Origin: Candidatus Zipacnadia bacterium
Lineage (GTDB): Bacteria > Armatimonadota > Zipacnadia > Zipacnadales > UBA5352
Reading direction: 5' to 3'
NCBI GenBank assembly: GCA_029820945.1
Contig: JALGUJ010000032.1
Span: forward strand, 1-39,180
DNA length: 39,180 nucleotides
In this document: piece after piece, positions 1 through 6,493 of the stretch
How the letters are laid out: every line of letters starts with the position of its first letter
How positions within the stretch are numbered: position 1 is the first letter of the stretch
Program-made: the position numbers and the translations under genes
Notes under the pieces: model-generated
Seen by the model: only the letters and a program-made list of their open reading frames with translations
The model's database searches: none
What the model was told of the DNA's origin: nothing

Positions 1-134
1 CGTTCGCGCCGCAACGGGGTTGGCCTCACCCCCCGGTCCCTCCCGCCCAGGAGCGGGATGCGCAGGCACGGGACATCGCCGCTCGGTGCGCGCATCCACA
101 CGAATCTGGATGCTGCCCGGCCGCGCGCTACGGG

Positions 135-163
135 TTGCGGAGCGTCGGTGCTTATGCTATAGT
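135..163 (+). promoter_or_regulatory. Sigma70-type promoter of rpmB with extended -10
   Basis: The -35 is TTGCGG (135-140), then a 17-base spacer, then -10 TATAGT (158-163). A TG at 155-156 gives an extended -10 (TGC before the hexamer). Transcription would start near 170, leaving a leader of about 60 bases before the rpmB ATG. The A/T-rich -10 stands out in very GC-rich surroundings. Similar elements precede the genes at 5789 and 30277. Confidence 0.75.
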
Positions 164-182
164 GACATGCCCGTGCAGCACC

Positions 183-208
183 GGCGAGCCGGCGGCGGCC
201 GGCTCGCC
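183..208 (+). promoter_or_regulatory. Perfect hairpin in the rpmB 5' leader
   Basis: GGCGAGCCGG (183-192) is the exact reverse complement of CCGGCTCGCC (199-208), with a 6-base loop between. The stem is ten base pairs, all but two of them G-C. It sits between the predicted transcription start (about 170) and the Shine-Dalgarno sequence GGAAAGGA (211-218). There is no following T-tract, so it does not look like an intrinsic terminator. An RNA structure affecting translation or stability is an inference. Confidence 0.6.
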
Positions 209-228
209 TCGGAAAGGATGCAGCCATC

Positions 229-423
229 ATGGCGAAGTGCTATATCTGCGGCAAAGGGCCCTCGACCGGGCACAATGTCAGCAACTCGCAGCGCCGCACC
301 AAGCGGACCTGGAAGCCGAACCTGCAGCGGGTGCGCGCGCTCGTTGACGGCTCCCCGAAGCGCATTCACGTCTGCACAGCGTGCCTGAAGGCGGGAAAAG
401 TCAGGAAAGCCGCCCGCGGCTGA
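229..423 (+). CDS. rpmB: 50S ribosomal protein L28
   Basis: This 64-residue protein is L28, a component of the large ribosomal subunit. It has the family's N-terminal [11 protein letters not shown] segment, the central [13 protein letters not shown] stretch and a basic C-terminus. Cysteines at 4, 7, 49 and 52 form two CxxC pairs, so this is the zinc-binding (C+) version of L28. The ATG at 229 follows the purine-rich GGAAAGGA at 211-218. The gene has its own promoter and terminator and is transcribed alone, not with rpmG as in many bacteria. Length is normal for the family. Confidence 0.97.
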   Translation: MAKCYICGKGPSTGHNVSNSQRRTKRTWKPNLQRVRALVDGSPKRIHVCTACLKAGKVRKAARG

Positions 424-453
424 GCGCCACTGCCCGCAGGGCGATTCCCAACG

Positions 454-480
454 CGGCCGGGGACGCGTCCCCGGCCGTTT
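454..480 (+). terminator. Rho-independent terminator of rpmB
   Basis: A perfect inverted repeat (CGGCCGGGGA at 454-463 against TCCCCGGCCG at 468-477, with CGCG between) is followed by TTT at 478-480. It lies 30 bases after the rpmB stop, as expected for an intrinsic terminator. The T-tract is short, so termination may be partial. Confidence 0.75.
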
Positions 481-588
481 GCCGCGCCACGACTCTGCGC
501 TTCCGCCCCCCTCCCCATGCGATTATAGCACAGCGGCTCTCGCGCGCGCAACCGGGCGGCCCGCGGTGCTCCCCACGGGTGAGCCACG

Positions 589-1929
589 ATGAGTGAGCGC
601 CCGCGCGTGGCCATCCGGACGCTGGGCTGCAAGCTCAACCAGTACGAGAGCGAGCAGATCCGGGAGGACTTCGAGGCCCTGGGCTTCGCGACGGTGGACT
701 TCGACCGCGACGCGGAGGTCTACGTGATCAACTCCTGCACCGTCACCCATCGGACCGACCGGGACGCGCGCCGGCTCGCCCGCCAGGCCCGCCGGCGCAG
801 GCCGCAGGCGATGATCATCGTGACCGGCTGCTACGCCGAGATGCAGCCCGAGGCGCTCGAGGAGCTGGGCGTGGTGGACCTCGTCGCGGGCAATGAGCGC
901 AAGAGCGAACTCGCCCGCGTGGCGGCGGACCGGCTGGGCGAGGGCGAGCACGCCATGCCGGCGTCGCGCGGCGAACGCGACTCTCACAGGCTCGTGCGAC
1001 GCTTCCGCGACAACACGCGCGCGTTCGTGAAGGTGCAGAACGGCTGCGACGCGGCCTGCGCCTACTGCATCGTCACCCAGGCGCGCGGCCCCAGCCGCAG
1101 CGTGCCGCCCGAGGTCGTCGTGCAACAGGTCGAGCTGCTGGCTCGGTCCGGGCACCCGGAGGTCGTGCTGGTCGGCATCCACCTGGGGACATACGGGCGC
1201 GATCTGCCCGAGCCGGACCTCGACCTCGCCGAGCTGGCGAGGCGGGTGTGCGCCCTCGACGCGCCTCCCCGCATGCGGCTAAGCAGCATCGAGCCGCGCG
1301 AGGTCACCCCGGAGCTGATCGAGATGGTCTGCGCCGGAGGGCGCGCGCTGCGCCCGGACCCGTCCCTGCCCGGCCGCGGCAGGGTCTGCCGGCACCTGCA
1401 CATCCCGCTGCAGAGCGGCTGCGACGCCACGCTGAGGCGCATGGGCCGTCCGTACGACGCGGCGTTCTACCGGGAGATGGTGACCGGCATCATCGCCCGG
1501 GAGCCGCGCGTGTGCATCGGCGCGGATGTGATGGTGGGCTTCCCGGGCGAGACGGACGAGGAGTTCGAGCAGACCGCCGCGCTGGTGCGCGACCTCCCGC
1601 TGGCCTACCTGCACGTGTTCCCGTTCTCCGAGCGGCCGGGGACGCGGGCGGCGACGATGCCCGACCAGGTGAACCCCGAGGTGCGCAAGCAGCGCATGCA
1701 CCGCCTGCGCGCCCTGTCGAGGGAGAAGGCCCGGCGCTTCAGCCGCGCTGCGGTGGGGGAGCTGCTTGAGGTCGTGGTCGAGACGCGACACGACGAGGCG
1801 GGGCGGCTCGTGGGGATCTCGGACAACTACCGGCGCATCGCCTTCGAGGGGCCCGACGATCTCCTGGGCCGGCTCGTGACGGTCGAGGTCACCGCCGCGG
1901 ATGAGCGCCTGCTGGGGCGATTGGTCTGA
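589..1929 (+). CDS. mtaB: tRNA t(6)A37 methylthiotransferase MtaB
   Basis: Radical-SAM methylthiotransferase of 446 residues that converts t6A37 to ms2t6A37 in tRNAs reading ANN codons. The N-terminal MTTase domain carries the three [4Fe-4S] cysteines C14 (GCKLNQYES), C50 (INSCTVTHRTD) and C81 (VTGCYAEMQPE). The radical-SAM cluster motif is C153xxxC157xxC160 (CDAACAYC). HIPLQSGCDATLRRMGRPY and ADVMVGFPGETDEEF are typical of the central TIM-barrel. A TRAM-like RNA-binding domain follows from about residue 385. GCKLNQYE and VTHRTDRDARR match MtaB/YqeV better than MiaB or RimO. The ribosome binding site is weak (GGGTGAG about 4 bases before the ATG). The stop is three bases from the convergent stop of the next gene. 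Confidence 0.93.
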   Translation: MSERPRVAIRTLGCKLNQYESEQIREDFEALGFATVDFDRDAEVYVINSCTVTHRTDRDARRLARQARRRRPQAMIIVTGCYAEMQPEALEELGVVDLVAGNERKSELARVAADRLGEGEHAMPASRGERDSHRLVRRFRDNTRAFVKVQNGCDAACAYCIVTQARGPSRSVPPEVVVQQVELLARSGHPEVVLVGIHLGTYGRDLPEPDLDLAELARRVCALDAPPRMRLSSIEPREVTPELIEMVCAGGRALRPDPSLPGRGRVCRHLHIPLQSGCDATLRRMGRPYDAAFYREMVTGIIAREPRVCIGADVMVGFPGETDEEFEQTAALVRDLPLAYLHVFPFSERPGTRAATMPDQVNPEVRKQRMHRLRALSREKARRFSRAAVGELLEVVVETRHDEAGRLVGISDNYRRIAFEGPDDLLGRLVTVEVTAADERLLGRLV

Positions 1930-1932
1930 GCC

Positions 1933-2868
1933 TCAGCGCTCCGACGGCCAGTCGTAGAGCCTGACCTCAAGCGCTTCGAACTGCGCCCGGAGATGGCCAT
2001 CCGTGAGCGCGACGTCGCCGCCGCCGCGCAGGCGGATCGAGCGCACGCCGAAGGCCGACAGGTCGAGATCGAGGTCCGCGGGCTCGGGCGCGGAGTTGAC
2101 CACGGCGAGCAGTCGCCGGCCCTCCGCCAGTCGGCTCCAGGTGCGGAAGGGCTCGGGTGCCGCCACCTCGAAGGCGTGGGGCGCCGCCTCGATGACCCCG
2201 CCGGAACCATCGGCTCGCGAGAGCTCGATGCGGTAGCTCAGCCCCGATGGCTCCAGGTCATCCCAGCGGAACTCGGGGCGCTGCGTCCGCACCGTCGCGC
2301 CGTCCGCGGGCGAGACGACATCCGGTCCACGCCAGCCCGGCTCGATGCGCTCGACCCGCAGGTCGTCGAACCACGCCCGGCCTGTGCCTTCGATGCCAAG
2401 CAGAACGTGCAGGTAGCCGACCCCGGGAGGAATCTGGCGCGTCCACGAGACCTCGCGCACGCCCCAGTCGTGCGAGCCGAACAGGCCCATGGGGAAGCTG
2501 CCGCCAGCGACGTGATGGCGTTCGTGGTCGGCCCACTGCAGGAAGATCACCGCGCCCCGGTGCTGGCGGTTGCCGGGATGCCGGGCGACCCCGTCACAGC
2601 GCATCTGCACCTGTGCGCGGTAGAACTCACCCGCCTCGACCGGCAGGAAGATCTACGCGTACCTGTCGCGCGCCTCGGTGACCTCGACGCGCAGGCACCG
2701 CTCGCTGCCGCTCGCCTCATCGCTGAGCCATGCCGTCGGCGGGAGGATCCAGCCGAGCTCCGCCAGCTCCTCCCATGAGCTCTCGAAGTCCTCGGCGAAG
2801 GGCAGCTCCGATTGCGCCGGAGCCGGCCGGCAGGCCAGCAGGCAGAGGCCGAACAGGAGTAGGCGCAT
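1933..2868 (-). pseudogene. Broken secreted carbohydrate-related protein with an in-frame TAG
   Basis: One reading frame runs from an ATG at 2868 (or GTG at 2877) to a TGA at 1933, interrupted by one in-frame TAG at 2653-2655. The first part has a signal or lipoprotein leader (MRLLLFGLCLLAC, then RPAPAQ) and the start of a jelly-roll fold. The frame continues past the TAG without a shift as FLPVEAGEFYRAQVQMR... and WFDDLRVERIEP, typical of the edge strands of a CBM4/9-like sandwich. It then has an Ig-like segment (SPADGATVRTQRPEFRW) and an end resembling the C-terminal sandwich of a glycoside hydrolase (LLAVVNSAP...LEVRLYDW). No catalytic barrel lies between. I infer the remnant of a larger multi-domain protein. 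Readthrough or a base error at the TAG remain alternatives. Confidence 0.7.
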
Positions 2869-2887
2869 GCGTCTCACTCACGTTTGG

Positions 2888-2917
2888 CGAATACTGTTGA
2901 TGGCAAGAGAGTATTCG
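2888..2917. promoter_or_regulatory. Inverted repeat CGAATACT-N14-AGTATTCG, operator-like
   Basis: CGAATACT (2888-2895) and AGTATTCG (2910-2917) are perfect 8-base inverted half-sites. Their centres are 22 bases apart, about two helical turns. The site lies between the lipoprotein stop (2949) and the broken gene start (2868), both on the minus strand. It is A/T-rich compared with its surroundings. It could be an operator for the downstream gene or a weak terminator of the upstream one. The 14-base spacer and absent T-tract favour an operator. Confidence 0.4.
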
Positions 2918-2948
2918 ACGCATGCCTCCAGGAACCTGGGCGGGACGG

Positions 2949-3461
2949 CTACCTGAGCGAGATCACCTCGGGCGGGTTCGGGCAATCCACGATCGCCGCG
3001 GAGGCGACCTCGGTCTGCTCCATCACGAAGGTCTGCCGCATGTAGATCTCGTCCGGGTCCCCCCGGCCGAAGGTGATGTAGGTGCGCTGGGTCTGGTACC
3101 CGGTCCTGCTCACCATGATCTCGATGGTGCAGACCTGGTGCATGCAGTCCCGGACGTCGAACCGGTACCAGCCATTCGACCAGTTGTAGCGCCAGCCGCG
3201 CCAGTCGGGCGGGAACTGGTTGCCCAGGCGCCGGTAGCTGTCATCGGTCCTGTCATTCTGCTGGGAGCCATCGACCCAGACCGTGGCGTCTTCGAGGGCC
3301 TCGCCGTCCTGGTCAGCCACGTTCAGGTAAATGAAGAGGCTCTTCACATAGGCCCCGTCTTCGTCGTCGTACCAGTCACTGTCGCAGCCGGTCAGGGCGG
3401 CGAAGCTGACCGCCAGCGACACGAGGGCCAGAGGGCGCAGCAGCAGCGAGAGCTTCCGCAC
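2949..3461 (-). CDS. Small lipoprotein with Ig/carboxypeptidase-regulatory-like fold
   Basis: Predicted lipoprotein of about 170 residues. A basic n-region and a long hydrophobic stretch end in the lipobox AALTGC, so the mature protein begins CDSDW. Mature residues start acidic, then YLNVADQDGEALEDATVWVDG resembles the first strands of a carboxypeptidase-regulatory or PEGA-like domain. SRTGYQTQRTYITFG fits the later strands. Function is unknown. Residues with A/T-ending codons (GAA, TAT, ATT, AAT, GAT) are commoner than in neighbours. I chose the GTG at 3461 because GGGGAG lies 9 bases upstream; the GTG at 3470 directly abuts that purine run. It has its own promoter, and the broken gene lies 80 bases downstream on the same strand. 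Confidence 0.75.
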   Translation of the reverse strand: MRKLSLLLRPLALVSLAVSFAALTGCDSDWYDDEDGAYVKSLFIYLNVADQDGEALEDATVWVDGSQQNDRTDDSYRRLGNQFPPDWRGWRYNWSNGWYRFDVRDCMHQVCTIEIMVSRTGYQTQRTYITFGRGDPDEIYMRQTFVMEQTEVASAAIVDCPNPPEVISLR

Positions 3462-3516
3462 GTCAGGCACCTCCCCGAGGGGCGTTGCGCGCGTCAGTAC
3501 TACCGACTGTAGTTTA

Positions 3517-3533
3517 TACTATCATACATAGTA
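3517..3533. promoter_or_regulatory. Operator-like palindrome TACTAT-CATAC-ATAGTA
   Basis: TACTAT (3517-3522) and ATAGTA (3528-3533) are perfect 6-base inverted repeats separated by 5 bases. The palindrome covers the -10 and part of the spacer of the minus-strand promoter at 3518-3546, where a repressor would block polymerase. A second small inverted repeat, ACTAC-N5-GTAGT (3499-3513), lies just downstream on that transcript. The regulator is not encoded in this window as far as I can see. Confidence 0.45.
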
Positions 3534-3546
3534 GACTTGCTGTCAA
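3518..3546 (-). promoter_or_regulatory. Consensus -35 promoter for the minus-strand lipoprotein gene
   Basis: Read on the minus strand, the -35 is a perfect TTGACA (3541-3546), with a 17-base spacer and a -10 of GATAGT (3518-3523). It lies 57 bases upstream of the chosen GTG start. It is the only perfect consensus -35 I found in the intergenic regions of the window. Confidence 0.65.
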
Positions 3547-3547
3547 G

Positions 3548-3566
3548 CGAGAAGGTTCGCTTCTCG
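3548..3566. repeat. Small inverted repeat between divergent promoters
   Basis: CGAGAAG (3548-3554) and CTTCTCG (3560-3566) form a perfect 7-base stem with a GTTCG loop. The repeat sits between the two divergent -35 elements (3541-3546 and 3556-3561) and overlaps the plus-strand one. It could bind a shared regulator, but no experiment or second copy supports this. Confidence 0.35.
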
Positions 3567-3585
3567 GGCCGGTACATGGTAGAAT
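3556..3585 (+). promoter_or_regulatory. Probable dtd promoter with extended -10
   Basis: TTCGCT (3556-3561) is a modest -35, followed by an 18-base spacer and the -10 TAGAAT (3580-3585). A TG at 3577-3578 gives an extended -10. Transcription would start near 3592, about 87 bases before the preferred dtd start. It is divergent from the lipoprotein promoter, with the two -35 boxes only 9 bases apart. Confidence 0.5.
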
Positions 3586-3678
3586 TCGGGCGGGCGCGTG
3601 CCGGGCAGGTGCGCGCTCACGGGCCAGCGAATAGTGGCGTGACGCCGGACCTGCCACGTGCGGGAGATGAGCTGCGAC

Positions 3679-4128
3679 GTGAGAGCCGTGGTGCAGCGCG
3701 TCAGCGAAGCGGCCGTCGAGGTGGACGGTGAGACCGTGGGGGAGATCGGCCCGGGGCTGATGGTCCTGGTCGGCTGCGGCGATGACGACGGCGACGACGA
3801 CGTCAGGCTGCTGGCGGACAAGATCGCGAACCTGCGGGTCTTCGAGGACGAGCAGGGGAAGATGAACCTGTCGGTGCGCGACGTCGGGGGCGGCGTGCTG
3901 GTGGTGCCGAACTTCACGCTCTACGGAGATTGCCGCAAGGGGCGCCGGCCCAGCTTCTCGTCGGCCTGCGCGCCGGAGAGGGCAGGGCCGATGGTGGACG
4001 GCCTGGCTGACCGCCTGGAGGCGGGCGGACTGACCGTCGCGCGCGGGATATTCGGCGCAAGGATGGCCGTGTCGCTGACCAACGACGGGCCGGTGACGCT
4101 GCTGCTGAGCAGCGAGAGGACGTTCTGA
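3679..4128 (+). CDS. dtd: D-aminoacyl-tRNA deacylase
   Basis: Dtd hydrolyses D-aminoacyl-tRNAs (and Gly-tRNA(Ala)), a proofreading step in the cytoplasm. The protein has the family's N-terminus MRAVVQRVSEA, the active-site stretch PNFTLYGDCRKGRRPSF (normally SQFTLYAD) and the C-terminal LTNDGPVT loop. I prefer the GTG at 3679, giving 149 residues, the usual family length. GTG 3658 or ATG 3667 would add seven or four residues not matching the family, and the ATG directly abuts a GGGAG. That GGGAG (3662-3666) serves as ribosome binding site for 3679, with a long 12-base spacer. The replacement of the usual SQ by PN before FTLY is a small oddity. The TPR gene follows after 27 bases. Confidence 0.93.
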   Translation: MRAVVQRVSEAAVEVDGETVGEIGPGLMVLVGCGDDDGDDDVRLLADKIANLRVFEDEQGKMNLSVRDVGGGVLVVPNFTLYGDCRKGRRPSFSSACAPERAGPMVDGLADRLEAGGLTVARGIFGARMAVSLTNDGPVTLLLSSERTF

Positions 4129-4155
4129 GCAACGGGTCGGATTGCGTGGGACGAG

Positions 4156-5010
4156 ATGGCCACAGCACGGGGACACGACAGGGAGAAGACGCGCCGTCGG
4201 CTCTCCCGCCGGTACTGCGATGCCGGAGACGTGCAGGCGCTGCAGGATGACGTCGGCGGCGCGATCTCCAGCTACGAGCGGGCGGTGCAGCTCGATGAGA
4301 GCAGCACACGCGCTCACCTGGGGCTGGGCGACACCTACGCGCTGGCCGACCGTGACGACAAGGCCTACGACGCGTACCGCAGGGCGCTGGCGGCGGATCC
4401 CGACAACGCGGACGCGCACTTCTGCATGGGCGATCTGCTCGCGCGCAGCGCACGCCTTACCGACGCCATCTCCGAGATGGAGCTGGCGGTGCAGTGCGAC
4501 CCCGACCGCCCCTACTACTGCTACCGGCTGGCCGAGCTCTACGTTCAGGCCGGGGACGAGGAGATGGCGGAGGAGCTGCTGCTGTGCGCCATCGCCCTGG
4601 ACCCTGAGGAGGGCCTTTATCGTTACAAGCTGGGCGAGCTGCACTACCGAGCGGGGGCGTGGCTGTCGGCGGCGGAGGCCTACCTGGCGGCGACCCGCTG
4701 CTCGCCGCTGGACGATTTCTACCATGTGCGGCTCGCCTCGGTCCTGATACGCCTCGACCGTCGCGGCGCGGCCCTGCGAGTGCTGCGCCGCACCGTGCGC
4801 ATCGCCCCCGACAATCGCGCCTACCGCTACCTGCTGGGTGAGCTGCTGATCCTCACGGGCGACCTCAAGGCGGGAAGCGGCGAGCTTCGCCGCGCCGGCA
4901 GGCTGGACGACTACGATCGCGACTACGTGCGCCGGATCAAGCGGCGCGCGGGCCAGCTCCGCGACGGCGAGAAGCTGGTGCTTGTCAGCGCGGTCGAGGT
5001 GCCCGCCTGA
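4156..5010 (+). CDS. Tetratricopeptide-repeat protein
   Basis: A 284-residue protein without signal peptide or membrane segment, so probably cytoplasmic. Residues about 30-240 form around six consecutive TPR units. Typical repeats are AISSYERAVQLDESSTRAHL, AYDAYRRALAADPDNADAHF and LLLCAIALDPEEGLYRYKLG, each with the W/L-G-Y/A-F-A-P pattern in 34-residue spacing. The last 45 residues are basic (DYDRDYVRRIKRRAGQLRDG) and then hydrophobic. TPRs mediate protein-protein contacts, and the partner cannot be read from sequence. It lies in a probable transcription unit between dtd and the MBL-fold hydrolase, 27 bases after dtd and 13 before the next start. Confidence 0.85.
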   Translation: MATARGHDREKTRRRLSRRYCDAGDVQALQDDVGGAISSYERAVQLDESSTRAHLGLGDTYALADRDDKAYDAYRRALAADPDNADAHFCMGDLLARSARLTDAISEMELAVQCDPDRPYYCYRLAELYVQAGDEEMAEELLLCAIALDPEEGLYRYKLGELHYRAGAWLSAAEAYLAATRCSPLDDFYHVRLASVLIRLDRRGAALRVLRRTVRIAPDNRAYRYLLGELLILTGDLKAGSGELRRAGRLDDYDRDYVRRIKRRAGQLRDGEKLVLVSAVEVPA

Positions 5011-5023
5011 AGGTGGCACGCGG

Positions 5024-5647
5024 ATGATCCTCGAGATGCTCTGCGTCGGCCCCCTGCAGGCCAACTGCTACATCGTCGGCTGCCCCGAGACGCATAAGGG
5101 CCTCATCATCGACCCCGGCGGAGAGCCCGAGCGCATCCTCGAGGCGGTCGAGCGCCTGGGCCTGCAGATCGAGTACATCCTCAACACCCACGGGCACGTG
5201 GACCACATCGCCGCGAACGCGGCGGTGCAGGAGGCAACCGGCGCGAGACTCCTCGTCCACGAGGACGATCGGGGGGCCGTCGAGAGCCCGCACCCGTTCT
5301 GGCGGGCGATGGTGGGCGGCGTGGAGCCCTCCGAGCCGGACGGAGCCATCGACGAGGGCGACCTCCTCGAAATCGGGACGCTGACCGTGCGGGTGCTGCA
5401 CACCCCCGGCCACACCCGCGGGTGCGTCTGCCTGTTGCTCGACGATCACCTTTTCACCGGAGATACGCTGTTCGCGGGCGGCGTCGGTCGCACCGATCTG
5501 CCCGGCGGGGACGCGAGCGCTCTTCAGCAGTCCCTGCGCAGGCTCCGTGATGAGCTGCCCCCACAGACGCAGATCCTCCCCGGTCACGGTCCGGCATCGT
5601 CGATGCGCGAGGAGCGGCGCACCAACCCGTTCCTGCAGGCGCTGTAG
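5024..5647 (+). CDS. MBL-fold metallo-hydrolase, glyoxalase II-like
   Basis: Metallo-beta-lactamase-fold hydrolase of 207 residues. The metal-binding motif HTHGHVDH, then TPGHT, GDTLF and LPGHG, supply the dinuclear-site ligands in the order seen in the glyoxalase II/YcbL group. The C-terminal substrate-binding helices of true glyoxalase II (about 250 residues) are absent. It therefore resembles the shorter YcbL-type hydrolases, whose substrate may be a glutathione or other thioester. The ATG at 5024 has AGGTGG seven bases upstream. An upstream ATG at 4982 lies within the TPR gene and gives a non-homologous N-terminus. The stop is TAG. Confidence 0.9.
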   Translation: MILEMLCVGPLQANCYIVGCPETHKGLIIDPGGEPERILEAVERLGLQIEYILNTHGHVDHIAANAAVQEATGARLLVHEDDRGAVESPHPFWRAMVGGVEPSEPDGAIDEGDLLEIGTLTVRVLHTPGHTRGCVCLLLDDHLFTGDTLFAGGVGRTDLPGGDASALQQSLRRLRDELPPQTQILPGHGPASSMREERRTNPFLQAL

Positions 5648-5694
5648 CCTCGACGGACCGTGCCGTGGGCGCGGCGCGCGCGCCCCGCGGCCGC

Positions 5695-5723
5695 TTGTCC
5701 GGCGGTGGGCTTCGTGCTACAAT
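5695..5723 (+). promoter_or_regulatory. Promoter of the SPOR-deoB-pdp operon
   Basis: TTGTCC (5695-5700), a 17-base spacer and TACAAT (5718-5723), with TGC immediately before the -10. This is the same design as the rpmB promoter. It lies 66 bases upstream of the SPOR gene start and is the only clear promoter before the seven tightly spaced genes that follow. Confidence 0.7.
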
Positions 5724-5788
5724 CGCGATGAATGCAGCAGATCCGAGGCCTGCGCCGCAGCCGTCAGCATCGAGGGAGACGGACAGCA

Positions 5789-6481
5789 ATGAGTGCCGAC
5801 GAGCAGTCACTTGGCGGGCGACTGAAGGAGAGCCTGAAGTTCTGGCTGGGCGTCGCGGTGCTCTGCGGCATCGTTGGGACGGCGAGCTATTACTTCGGCA
5901 AGGACTACGTCGGTCGGCACCTGCACGAGATGGAGGTCAGGCAGCGGGCTCCGGACATAGTGCCCCAGACCGGCTCGGCGGTGGTGACCGATGATGGCGC
6001 GGAGCAATCGCCACCCATCAAGCCGGTCGTGATCATGATCGAGCGCGAGCCCAGCAGCCGCGAGGAGCGGCGCGTGCGCCGGGAGACCGCGCTTGGGCGC
6101 GACGAGGCCGAGCAACCTGCGGACGAGGTAGGGGAGGGGCCGTCGGAAGACGAGAGGCCATCCGAGCGCGAGGCCCCGTCCGGGGATGGGGAACGGGCCG
6201 AGAAGGAGACGCCGGAGGATACCGGCCGGTCGGCCTCCGAGAGCGGAGGCGGCGGCCGCTTCGTCGTGGCGGCCGGCTCCTTCGCCGACGAGACGAACGC
6301 GGACAGGCAGGTGCAGCGCCTGGCCCAGCAGGGTTACCAGCCCTACATCACGACGGTCGAGAGGGACGGAGTCACCTACAGGCGGGTCAATGTCGGGGTC
6401 TTCGACAGCCGTGAGCAGGCGGAGCAGGTCGAGGAGCGGCTGAAGTCCGAGGGCTTCGACGCGGCCGTCTGGACGGAATAG
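5789..6481 (+). CDS. Single-pass membrane protein with C-terminal SPOR domain
   Basis: Predicted 230-residue inner-membrane protein. A short cytoplasmic N-terminus is followed by one transmembrane helix at about 18-37 (FWLGVAVLCGIVGTASYYF). A long, highly charged Glu/Arg/Ser/Pro linker (about 75-160) leads to a SPOR domain at about 160-230 (RFVVAAGSFADETNADRQVQRL...). SPOR domains bind denuded septal peptidoglycan, so this architecture resembles FtsN or DedD-like division proteins. The ATG at 5789 has GAGGGAG 10 bases upstream; the ATG at 5732 is not preceded by a good site. The TAG stop at 6479-6481 lies inside the AGGAG ribosome binding site of deoB, indicating translational coupling. Confidence 0.87.
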   Translation: MSADEQSLGGRLKESLKFWLGVAVLCGIVGTASYYFGKDYVGRHLHEMEVRQRAPDIVPQTGSAVVTDDGAEQSPPIKPVVIMIEREPSSREERRVRRETALGRDEAEQPADEVGEGPSEDERPSEREAPSGDGERAEKETPEDTGRSASESGGGGRFVVAAGSFADETNADRQVQRLAQQGYQPYITTVERDGVTYRRVNVGVFDSREQAEQVEERLKSEGFDAAVWTE

Positions 6482-6493
6482 GAGCGGCCGACA

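Noticed and set aside
1-134. Possible end of an upstream gene
   Set aside because: Several frames are open only because of high GC; none shows recognisable protein sequence. A 6-bp hairpin (41-58) is present but unremarkable.
1926-1936. Palindrome CTGAGCCTCAG between convergent stops
   Set aside because: Five-base arms formed by two overlapping stop contexts; too short to be meaningful.
2653-2655. TAG as a pyrrolysine codon
   Set aside because: TAG terminates intact neighbouring genes (5647, 6481), no pyl genes are in the window, and the protein is not a methylamine methyltransferase. Kept only as an alternative to nonsense mutation.
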